Shown here in pieces: positions 54,808-64,000 of a stretch of DNA of 64,000 nucleotides. Location: positions 229,577,127-229,641,126 of the forward strand of contig OV884056.1 of the NCBI GenBank assembly GCA_930367215.1, given 5' to 3'. Position 1 is the first letter of the stretch, and every line of letters begins with the position of its first letter. The position numbers and the translations under genes were made by a program. Under the pieces are notes generated by a model. That model worked only from the letters and a program-made list of their open reading frames with translations. It ran no database searches and had not been told where the DNA came from. The DNA comes from Pollenia angustigena (taxonomy: Eukaryota; Arthropoda; Insecta; Diptera; Polleniidae).

Positions 54808-55231
54808 TGGTCTAACGCACTTCTTTGCGGTCTAATTCTTATTTATTTTTTTTTTTTCTTAAATATTCCTTATGTCACAATTCGCAAGTAAACTAAAGTT
54901 TTTATTCCAAATGTTATTGCAATTGCAAATTGATAAACAAATTAATCAAAAATCATACAAAATAATGAAAACTTTGCCCATATGATCTTTTCAACGTGAA
55001 GATCTCAAAGGCATCACTAGCTAAAATTTAGCTCAAGTCAACTTAAGTACTTTTTCTTTTTGGCACAGATATATTGCCATACTAAATCCTGGAAAATATC
55101 TTATAAGAATTTAGGCCTTTATTACGGTTCAAAACATAACTCAGTTATGTTGTAGTTAAGACAACTTGTTGTGTCGAATTTTATTTTTTTGATGTTTTTG
55201 TTTGCCGCAATATAGCAAAGTTGTAAACAAT
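54808..55231. other. non-coding stretch, nothing recognised
   Basis: AT-rich, with the small inverted pair AACTCAGTTATGTTG / CAACTTGTTGTG near 55140-55170. No gene. Confidence 0.4.
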
Positions 55232-55410
55232 CAGGGGTGTGCTGGAAACCAAAAACGTAAGGCGCAAGAATTTGGAGGCTGTTTTACACTTTTAATCTAA
55301 TTTTTATAATTTTTATTATACAATTCTGTTATAAAATTCTTTAAATACAGAAATCTTATTAAAAAACGACGTTTAAAATTCTTGCGCTTTCGATTTCCAG
55401 CACACCCCTG
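55232..55410. mobile_element. 179-bp hAT-like MITE
   Basis: Ends CAGGGGTGTGCTGGAAA and, reversed, CAGGGGTGTGCTGGAAAT; AAGGCGCAAGAATTT / AAATTCTTGCGC extend the arms. CAGGG starts are typical of hAT MITEs. The flanking 8-mers (TAAACAAT, CATAATAC) do not match, so the duplication is lost or the class is different. Confidence 0.6.
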
Positions 55411-57481
55411 CATAATACAAAAATTCAAAAATTACATGAACCATAATAGGTGCCTTAATTTCGGCTTAATTGGTGTGACCGCCTCGGGAGCCCTATTATT
55501 TTAAAGTCAACCTCTCCTGCCATTTTTCTTAAATGATGAAAAATTAAATATTTCGAAATTTATTTAAATGAGTGATAAAAACATTGAAATCATAATTTGA
55601 TCTGCAAATATTCTTTAAAAGCTTAAATGAACTAAAGCAAAGACCTAAAATATAAATTCAACATACATCTTTCATTTGAATATATAATTTTTAACTTCCA
55701 TAGTTCTAATGTAGTGAAAAAAAACAGCGAAACTATAAAGCATCAACCAGAAATCATGATTTGACAAAAATACTTAAGCACATACTTATTAGTACATCCG
55801 TTTTTAAGCAATAGTTTGCTGTTCATATTTTAAGTACTTTGAACTTTAAATACTCTGTTGCCCACAGAGGCGTCAAGAGATGAGCAAAAGCATTGCAAAA
55901 CATATAAAATGTATATTAAGGAATAAAATACAGATATTGCGATATTTGCAGTTATACCACATTTAGAAAAAAAAAAAAAAAATATAATAACCAGCAAGAA
56001 TCAGAATAAAATATACACAGTATTTTTAAAAAAATGCGACTTTTTGTCTAGACATTTGGCGCCAATTTTAGTTGTGTGTTTATATTATATGTGTTCATAA
56101 CAACACACACACACAGAAACATTTCTGTATCTCTTTATGGCTTAGTTTGTTCATACCGTATCCAAGAAATTACAGACATGTTAAAGAACCAGCTGTATAA
56201 AATAAACCCTTGGAAACAGAATCTACATTCAAGTGGGAGCTTGAGGTTAAGCATTATTGCTAAAAATATTCTTACCAACCCAAAAACTTATAACAAGAAC
56301 AAACCCATAATATTTGTAAACGAATATTTTTTGGGGATGACTTATTCCTTAATGGTTCTCCACATTTCTGTTGAGGAAAACACTTGTCTTGTGAAAACGG
56401 AAATCTAAAACATGCAAATATCAAATCAAAAACATAAAACCAAACCAAAAGAACCCCAAGAGCCAGAGAAAATAAAAAGAAAAAAGAAAAACGTTAAAAA
56501 GGAAGAGAAAACTTTTGTTGTTTTCTATTAAATAGAAAGACAGATATTTTTGTAAACAAAGTTATAGAAGGTGACTCAATTTTATTCTAAAAGTATTAAA
56601 CTGAGGCTGCTGTTGAGAAAGGACTTCCATATTAAGGATATCTGATCGAAAATTGATTTTAGTTTGTTACAATATTTTTGAAGTCCTGAAGAAGAGAAAA
56701 AAAAATATTCCAACTGTTAGAAAGATATTTTTGTAACTAATTGAATCTATTTTAAGCTTGAATAAATGATTGTTAGTCTTTACAGCAGAGGATTTTAATT
56801 CAACAAGGACTTCGTCAGCATTCTTTGTGTCACACTGGATAATGATACTTTATAAATTGAATGTATTTAACTCAACAATTTTAACAAATAGAAACTGGGA
56901 ATTATTTCCTTCCGAAGGCCTTAGCGGGCCAGAAAATGCATTACATTCTGCTGTTGTCTAATAATTGTAAATTTTTCTGTACATAAAATATACCTAATTG
57001 CTTTCCAAAGGATAGCTAAGATAAAGGTAACAAGAAAAAACAATATAATAGCCTGGTAGTGTATAAAGTAATTTCTGAAAAATTTAAGAAATAGGACTAT
57101 TACAAAAAAAGCTTTTTAAAATACATAACTGAAATTTAGCTCATAAAATAAATTCGAAAAATGAAAAGTGTTGAATTTAATAACATATTATATTACTAAA
57201 AATCATTTCATGATAGCTTTCTATACATGTAATTATAGTATGCTTAAGATGCAATCAAAATATCTTCTCTCTTATAATATTTTGCTATCGCCATTTGTAA
57301 CATAATTTTATACCAGATGTGCCAGTGAGTGGTTCAACAATTAAAAAAAATATCCATTAAAAAAATTAAAATAATAAAGAAATTGTATTAACATTAAAAA
57401 AAATTGTAAAGTGCCACAAAATAAAAAAATTGTTGTGACACACAGCACCACTTTAACATAATACGTTTTCTTCTAAATTTG
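55411..57481. other. non-coding; second copy of a dispersed repeat at 56890-57175
   Basis: 56890-57175 repeats 44090-44360. A 110-codon frame at 56076-56408 shows no recognisable domain and I do not call it a gene. A CA microsatellite lies at 56103-56115. Confidence 0.4.
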
Positions 57482-57635
57482 TTATGATTAACATGACAAT
57501 AATATGATTACTTCTTAGCTTATTATGATTGACATGACAATAATATGATTACTTCTTAACTTATTATGATTGACATGACAATAATATGATTACTTCTTAA
57601 CTTAGTATGATAAACAGGATAATAATATGATTAAG
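57482..57635. repeat. 41-bp tandem repeat, about 3.7 copies
   Basis: The unit TTATGATTGACATGACAATA followed by ATATGATTACTTCTTAACTTA repeats at 57482, 57523 and 57564, with a diverged fourth copy from about 57605. Units differ by one to three bases. Confidence 0.9.
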
Positions 57636-58593
57636 GGAAAAATATTATGATGTAATATTACAAATACATTTGGTCATAATATGATTCAATAATAATCGTA
57701 AGATGGTGACTACAATCATTAATCTTATCATTATATATTGCTCTTAGAATATGTTCATCACAAACATATTTGTTCTTTGCGTGCAGGATCAAGGACAGAC
57801 CTTTTATTTTTCGATTACAATATGACAATCCTGCTAAATTTTTATGTTCTCACTATTTCCACAACCATTTTTCCCTTTATGTTCCCTTTTGTTTACTCAA
57901 GCATACTCAAACAAACTAACTTTTCAAAACTTTAGGGACTTCTTAGAAGGACAATACTCAAAAAGTAAACAATCTTACAAGCAAACAATGACCTCAAAAC
58001 AAAAACGACTTAAAACATAAGCAAACATACCAAAAATACCAACAAAAACAGTCGAAAATTATTCCCTCATGTATTGAAACATAAACAGGAAGTACACACA
58101 CAAGAAAATACCTATACAATCAATCGTAAGGAAATTACATAAGACCAACAAAACAATAACGTATAAATGGAAAAAAGAAAAAGGCAGAGAAAAGACATAA
58201 GCCGACAAATAGGCTGGTAAACAGTCATTTGGCCACACTTTTTGTGTAGAAAAAACAAAAACAAAAAATATTAAACGGATATTTTACGCTCACAAAATTT
58301 TAGCTCTTGCTAAATAGAAAATCAGAAGTACTCTCTCTATTGTGTACATTATCGTCTGGTCTTTTAAAATAGAGACTTTGTGGTAGAACAGTGGAATGAT
58401 AAACATAAAAAGTTAATGAAAAAACATGAGGATCTAGAACCAATATTTTAGGGCGTTACAAACATCAGCACAAATGCATAATACCATCTCCATTATTGTG
58501 GTGTGTGTATAAATATTTGGATATGTAATGAAAATGTATCGATATAAAACGATTGCAGTAAAAGTTACGATAACTGATGAATAATTTTTAAAT
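57636..58593. other. non-coding stretch, nothing recognised
   Basis: No gene. 58435-58500 (GAACCAATATTTTAG, CAAACATCAGCAC) weakly resembles 425-475. Confidence 0.35.
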
Positions 58594-58677
58594 GTCTCCA
58601 AAAACTATCGGATTTTAAGAAATAGGTGTTAGTTATTTCCCAGCAAGAGAGAAAGAGACTTATACTTATAGTTCTTA

Positions 58678-59523
58678 AGCTCGACTCACCCATGCGTTCC
58701 GAACAATATTTTTGACCGGACAATAATTTTTTTACAGAGAGTGTTCTGCAGAACGATTCACCCATCTCGGAAAATTTGTCCGGGCAAACAAAGCTACCAT
58801 ATGGTTTATAGTTGTAAACGATTATACAAAGTGGCAGCACAGTTAGCAAACTATTAGTTTTTTTTTATAAAAGTGTGTGAAAATGGAAGAAAGAAGAAAA
58901 TTAATTTTATTATTTTTAATTGAATTGCATAAAACCCATTTACTAGCATTTACAAGGACAAACGGGGTTTTCCACACACTTGTTCCTGAGATGCGCTTTC
59001 ATGACGTGGAATCGTTAATAAATAAATAACATTCACTTCCTACAATAATTGGTAAATATTATATTAAAAAATATTAAAATTTACCATTTAAAATTTACTT
59101 ACGACCAATTCCAATAGATTTTTCTATTTCCGTCCGTATATTTTGTTTTAAGTAAGTATTTTTATACGAACGATTTCCCATATCACAAATACATTCTCTT
59201 CCTGGATTTTTTATTTCCTCAATAAGTTTCAGGGCAATATTTTCTTTAACATCCATTTTTGTTTAATTTTTTTTTTTAATTATTCAGCACAAAACGAAAA
59301 ATTTAATATCTGGCAGCTCAATTCAACTTTTATCTACAAATTGAAAACAAGTGGCATCTCAGTTCATTTTGTTCGGCACAAGAATTAAAACAAAACCAAT
59401 TCAAGAAAAAACGTTCCGAACAAATTCATTGCTCTCTCTCTCAAAAGTAAAACGTCAAACTCAATATAAAAAAAATTTTGTCCGGACAAAAATTTTGTTC
59501 GGAACGCATAGGTGAATCGAGCT
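58678..59523 (-). mobile_element. 846-bp PIF/Harbinger-type element
   Basis: Ends AGCTCGACTCACCCATGCGT and, reversed, AGCTCGATTCACCTATGCGT, continuing through TTCCGAACAA and TTGTCCGGACAA. TTA flanks both ends (58675-58677, 59524-59526). An inner pair of GTTCTGCAGAACG and GTCCGGGCAAAC adds further repeats. It keeps one exon-like piece of the accessory DNA-binding gene (59103-59256) but no nuclease. Confidence 0.8.
59103..59256 (-). CDS. MADF-like first exon of a Harbinger accessory gene
   Basis: From ATG at 59256 the frame reads MDVKENIALKLIEEIKNPGR, then DMGNRSYKNTYLKQNIRTEI and EKSIGIG, stopping at a good splice donor GTAAGT (59102-59097). LIEEI..P plus SYKN and spaced hydrophobic residues fit the start of a MADF/Myb-like domain, which PIF/Harbinger elements use to bind their ends and bring the nuclease in. 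Usual MADF has a tryptophan near the YKN, lost or replaced here. The following exon is not recognisable (58870-59090), so the gene is partial. Confidence 0.45.
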
Positions 59524-59907
59524 TTACAAAAACTTACTAGAAGTCAAAAAATATCTAGTTATTATTTTAACACTAGTAAGTTGAATTGTAAGTACTTACA
59601 ATACACTTACCAGAAGCCAAAAAAATCGCTAGTAAATTAACCTAATAAGTAGTTATTGAGTACGTTACCAGTAAGTAAACATTCAGTACTGAAAACAACA
59701 CAACTAATAAGTAGTTATTGAGCTGATTATTGGTAAGCAAATGTTCAGTAGTGGAAATAATAGAAGTAAGAAGTAGTGGCTGAGGTCATTACTAGTAAGT
59801 ACTTATTAAAGTTTTCAGAATAATGGCAATTTTAAAGATAACTAATTACCATGTATCTTATGAAATAACTAACACCTATTACTAAAAATCAAAAAGTTTT
59901 TCCTGGG

Positions 59908-62012
59908 AAAGCAAAAGTTGGTCGAAATATTAAAGATTTTTCACAAGAACAATTTGATTACTGTTACAAAAAAAGTTGTGCATAAGCCAGGTGTTAAAAA
60001 ATGTAACACTTTCTCCGGCGAAAGTAAACTTGATAAAAGAGCAATTAATGCCCAAATGATATGGCCAATCTTAAATTTATCGAACATTGTATTTTTCAAG
60101 TGGTCGATTCCGAGATTCTATTCAATTTGGCTACGAAATTTGGAGGTGACGCAGTAGTTCCTCGGAGACCAAAAACTAAAAATAAGTTGTTCTCCCGGTA
60201 CGATTCATACAAAATCAGTTCAGACAGTTAAAAACAGAACACTCACTATGCCATTTTGACCCCAGCAACAAGATAAATTTATAATATCCAAAAGCTTCGA
60301 ACAGACGATTGCCAGATCTAAGAATATTGTCCGTAAAATGTGAGAATATTGTTTACAACCGTGTAAACTGCCATTTGAACATCCTTCGTTCCCATAAATC
60401 AAATAAACAAGATTGCTTAGTGCGCTGGTCTGTTATTTTGTGTAACATAGACAAAGACTATTGTTCTTTGCTCTGAAAAGAAAATCACATTCACTTTGGT
60501 CTTGCCGGAAGTCATTTTGACTTCATGTACAGTAGAATTTCATTTGAAAAAGGGGAATGCGACATCGCTGATCGTTGCTGTGATTGTCAGATCATTATCA
60601 GAAGTTGTTACCTCATATTTTATTGTCAGATGAGAAAAGTTTATGCATCTAACAATGACATTCTTGTCAAATACCTCTTCCTATTGGCATTAAATCTGGG
60701 CACATAAAATGTTTAATAACCGCGATTCGCGTGATGCTTTGAGTCTGTCAATATCTAAAAAGAGATCGGACAGTCCATTGACAGCACATTGCCAGATCGG
60801 ACAATATTTTAATATCTTACAATATAGAACTTAACGTTAGCTCCAAACTTAAAAATTGTTCGTAGAAAAATTATTACCTACAAAAGTTGGTGTTCAGTAA
60901 AATTCATCACAATTTTCTTCTGTGGAAATCAAATTCTTTTTGACTTTTTCTTCTTAAATTTTCTGAGAGAAGGTCCTTGTTATGCACATGATTCATATGA
61001 AGTCCGCTTTAAACAACTCGTGTTATGCTGTATCAATTATGATAAAAGTTGGTATCGAAATAAAGAGTCATAATTTTCAACCTTTAAAGTCATAAAAAAA
61101 ATTATTATTTTAATAGAACATACATCACAATAAATAGCCGACTTTTCAAGGAAAAAACTCTGCGAAGCCATTGCGATCAAACTAATCCAATCAGTTGATC
61201 AACCATATCATGCAGTTTAACAACTTTAGATTTATTATCTTCAAGGTTAAATAATTTATTAACACAATATTGTAATTTTGGATGATTAGCGCGAAGCTAA
61301 TCTCATATACAATTGTCGATATGCTGCCCAAAAATTTAATATACTCAAAGTTTTATTTGACCAATTGGCCAATTGTTTAAAGTTTAGTAGTCTCCGTAAA
61401 TTATTTCGAATATGGACTTAAAAAAAAATGTCCTTAATTACTGTCACAATTTTCCTTAAGATAATAAATTGTGGCTGATTATAAATTCTTTTAATTTCTC
61501 GAATTGATGCTTGTTTCGGATACAAAAATATTTCATAATTTATTACTAACCACTGTGCACAATTTACTTAAAACATTATCAAATATTTCACTACAAATAC
61601 AGAGAGGGTTGCTGTTTGCCTATTAAAGTTGGCTATATGTCTTTCCTACCGCATGTCGACCGCACTCAGAGCTTATGAAAACCCACACACAGAATGACAC
61701 AAACTCTCATTCGAATTGATACCAAAAAATGTTTTTAAGCAAAAAGAAAATTCCTTAACATTTATTTCTCTACTCGTAGTCTTTAACTTATTTCTTCGAT
61801 TAGCATGCTTTTACAATTTTGGTTAAGGAAATACAAAAATGTTTCAATAAAAAACCCTTCATTCATTCATTCATTTTGATAGTAAAACCAACAGAAATGT
61901 AGAAAACACAATATAACCAGTAATGCCAACTATTGGGACTGTAAACTCGTGAAACATATGAAAAACTGGTTAAAAAAAAGTTTTTTTTTGGCATATCTTT
62001 TTTTCTAGTTAA
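59908..62012. other. non-coding stretch, nothing recognised
   Basis: I looked at both strands for protein similarity and found none. Short frames at 59918-60157 and 60525-60707 have no domain. A TTCATTCATTCATTCAT microsatellite is at 61859-61875. If any host exon is in this window it is most likely hidden in this longest repeat-poor stretch, but I cannot support one. Confidence 0.35.
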
Positions 62013-64000
62013 CCCATTAAAGACTGAACCCCGATTTTGTGGTACGATTTTGATGAAATTTCACACATTAAATATTATAGGCATTTATATTGACATTGCG
62101 TTTTTTTCTTTTAACCTGTCAAACCTTGGCCCCTAGACCATGGGTATTTTTCTACCCACTTCGCTCTTAAAGAGTTCTAAAACACAAGATTTTTTGAAAA
62201 CCAAAAATTAATAAATTCATTTATTGCATGCTTTGATGTGTGTGTTGCGTGCTTATTTCACTATGTACGTTGAATCTGTCCCAGCGGGAAAAGGAGGAAG
62301 TACGGATGCCTTCTAGAGGGCCTTTGTATTCCTTCTTTTGGATGAAAAGGATGGTTAAATTTTAAGGGCCGAAGTTGATTTTAATAAAACACCAATTATT
62401 TAGGAAGTTATTGTTATTTATTTTTATTATGAAAATATTGGTATGGTTCAGTCATGTATGGAACAAAATATCGGCCAAATGGCCGCCGCGACCTCGGCGG
62501 TACACCTCCATCCGATGGTCTAAATGTTCGATGACGCTGAGGCATAATTGAGGTTCAATGCCGTTAATGGGCCGAATTTTCTCATCCTTTAGCTCTTGAA
62601 TTGTTGCTTGCTGATCGACGTACACCTTTTCTGTCAAATAACCCCAAAGAGAGAAGACCAACGGTGTCAAATCAAATGATCTTGGCGGCCAATTGACATC
62701 GCCACCACGTGAGATAACACGGCCATTGAATTCGTTGCGCAAAACAGCCATTGTTTCGTTAGGTGTGTGGCACCGTCCTGTTGAAAACACATATTGACAC
62801 ATCCATATCTTCCAATTCGGGCCATAAAAAGTTCGTTATCATCTCACGATAGCGAACACCATTCACAGCAACTGCCGGGCCGGCCTCATTTTGGAAAAAA
62901 TACGGCCCGATGATGCCGCCAGCCCATAAGCCGCACCAAACAGTCACTCTTGTGAGCGCATTGGTTTTTCAACAATCACTCTTGGATTATCATTCGCCCA
63001 AATGCGGCAACTCTGCTTATTGCCGAATCCACTGAGGTGAAAATGTGCCTTATCACTGAATCACGAAGTGCACGATGTGCATTTTGCTTTGAACGCCCAT
63101 ATTAATAATAAGCCATAATAAGGTGAGGTTCACATTCAACATTGGCCCTTTACAAGGCTTGCTCGCTTTATTCCACTCTCATATCTTTTTACACACGTTG
63201 TCATTGCTCTCGCTTCGTTTGCAGTTACATAAGAATGGCAACGGGATCAAAAAAAAAATTCTTTTGCTTTTGCTTGTGCGAAAAAACATAACAAAAAATG
63301 TTACTGCTTCTCTTCTCTGTTGTCATAGAAGGGAATGTAGAATGTTTTATATTTTATACGAAAGAGCCGAGGTCTTCTTCTATGATAAGCCACATTATTC
63401 AGCTTGGCCGTTTTGGAAAATGTGAAGCAAAAGTGAGTTTGGTTGTACAAAATGCAAATTTTAGCTACACCCAAAGGCTTGTTTTGCACATTTTCATGCT
63501 GGTGTCCCAAAAAACATTAAAAATATAAAATTATTTCAATAATCGATCATAGTTCTGATATTTATTTCTTTAGTTTTTATTAATAAATAGCTTATTTTAC
63601 ATAAAACATCGCATTTTTATTTGCCAAAAATTAAAAAAAAAACTATGTGTTTTAAACCCTCTGACAGCGAAGTGGGTATTTAAATACCCATGTCATTGAA
63701 TCAAACCTGTGGTCAACGTTATTGGCCCAATTTAGCTAATATTTTTTTCTAAAGCAGAACTCACCTTAGGCTTTAAGTCACCAAGAGCGGTTTCCGATTT
63801 TTCAATCTGCCAATTTTCCAGAGCCGTTGTCGTTCACTTTTTCCAAATATTAAAAACTGCTAACTTGTAAGCCGCTAACTTATCCAATTAAAGGGGGCAA
63901 AATTTAATTTTAAAAATTTGTTTAAGTAGTCTTATCCTTTCTTTATCTTTCTGTAAAAACCAATTTCCGATACCTCTTACCTGAAGTTAGCCAGAATTTT
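62013..64000. mobile_element. piggyBac-like element, copy 2, runs off the window
   Basis: TTAA (62009-62012) then CCCATTAAAGACTGA, the mate of the right end of the 12045-14048 element. Matching sequence follows to about 62110, is broken by foreign DNA that holds a mariner transposase remnant, and resumes at about 63135 (AACATTGGCCCTTTACAA) to the end. It lacks the nested element seen at 12931, which gives an empty-site control. The right terminus is outside the window. Confidence 0.65.
62440..63075 (-). pseudogene. mariner-superfamily (DDD) transposase remnant
   Basis: Minus strand: FSDKAHFHLSGFGNKQSCRI (first catalytic aspartate, about 63055), VTVWCGLWAGGIIGPYFF, MITNFLWPELEDMDV, then a frameshift at the position of the second aspartate, where the family has a QDGA motif and this copy reads CVFNRTVPHT. 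The next frame has RGGDVNWPPRSFDLTPL (third aspartate, with F and V replacing usual residues), WGYLTEKVYVD, and ends RRGRGGHLADILFHT with a normal stop. Spacing is close to DD34D. The N-terminal DNA-binding domain is missing. Confidence 0.85.

Larger units (their letters stand above)
58594..59907. mobile_element. inverted-repeat element hosting a Harbinger insertion
   Basis: 58601-58639 (with AATAGGTGTTAGTTATTTC) is the reverse complement of 59863-59901 (GAAATAACTAACACCTATT), and the right end TTTTTCCTGGG resembles the CCCAG-type termini. Between 59528 and 59810 the words AGTAAGTAGTTATTGAG and CTAGTAAGT repeat three to four times. The Harbinger-type element at 58678-59523 splits it. No coding frame of its own. 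Confidence 0.5.

Noticed and set aside
56076..56408. 110-codon plus-strand frame with a threonine/histidine stretch
   Set aside because: The early part is a CA microsatellite in translation, and no motif or related copy supports it.
1..64000. CRISPR array, operons, prokaryotic promoters or ribosome binding sites
   Set aside because: No regularly spaced direct repeats with unique spacers; all coding remnants are eukaryotic transposons. Tandem repeats present (41 bp, 328 bp) have no spacers.

Overview
The window is AT-rich, intron-poor eukaryotic DNA (long A/T runs, many microsatellites) with no recognisable intact host gene, operon or bacterial signal. Everything identifiable is transposable-element material. 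The mix suggests an insect, and most likely a fly: an mdg1/412-like Ty3/gypsy element with a tRNA-Arg-type primer site, a Penelope-like element, Helitrons, several LINE fragments, and hAT, PIF/Harbinger, piggyBac, Tc1/mariner, pogo/Tigger and MULE-like pieces. A calyptrate dipteran is my inference from composition and family content; no species can be named.

Layout. 1-10 kb: short inverted-repeat elements (hAT, TA-type and Harbinger-type MITEs), a 328-bp tandem repeat, a Helitron end pair, and a repeat carrying a well-formed hammerhead ribozyme motif (7133-7182). 9.8-14.2 kb: a Tigger remnant, a Tc1 C-terminus split by a MITE, then a nest in which a hammerhead-family repeat is interrupted by a piggyBac-like element, itself interrupted by a second piggyBac-like element containing a 138-bp palindrome. 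17.6-21.7 kb: a decayed minus-strand gypsy-type retrotransposon (INT, RNase H, RT, PR remnant, PBS, 5' LTR) with a hAT MITE inside its LTR. 21.7-25 kb: two Penelope-like copies facing each other. 28.1-30.0 kb: a fairly fresh non-LTR RT (one stop, one frameshift). 30.2-32.1 kb: a fold-back hammerhead-family repeat split by a piggyBac-like element at an exact TTAA. 34.6-35.5 kb: a Helitron keeping the last helicase motifs. 38.3-40.4 kb: another hammerhead copy and two LINE fragments. 42-49.2 kb: mariner C-terminus, hAT MITEs, and a minus-strand LINE split by a MITE that holds a tRNA-derived SINE. 49.3-54.8 kb: repeats packed with TTTGCAAAG, a HARBI1-like fragment, a 971-bp near-perfect palindrome with 8-bp target duplications, a third Helitron, and a 9-bp-TSD element with repeated GAAATAACTCCCC motifs. 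58.6-59.9 kb: a Harbinger-type element with a MADF-like exon nested in another inverted-repeat element. 62-64 kb: a second copy of the 12-14 kb piggyBac-like family, carrying a mariner-superfamily transposase remnant and running off the end.

No element appears autonomous as it stands. The most interesting signal is a family of short dispersed repeats that carry type I hammerhead ribozyme cores. Three of the four ribozyme sites keep the full core and all three stems, and stem III length varies between copies while the pairing is kept. Target-site duplications and reconstructed empty sites give a readable order of insertion in several nests.
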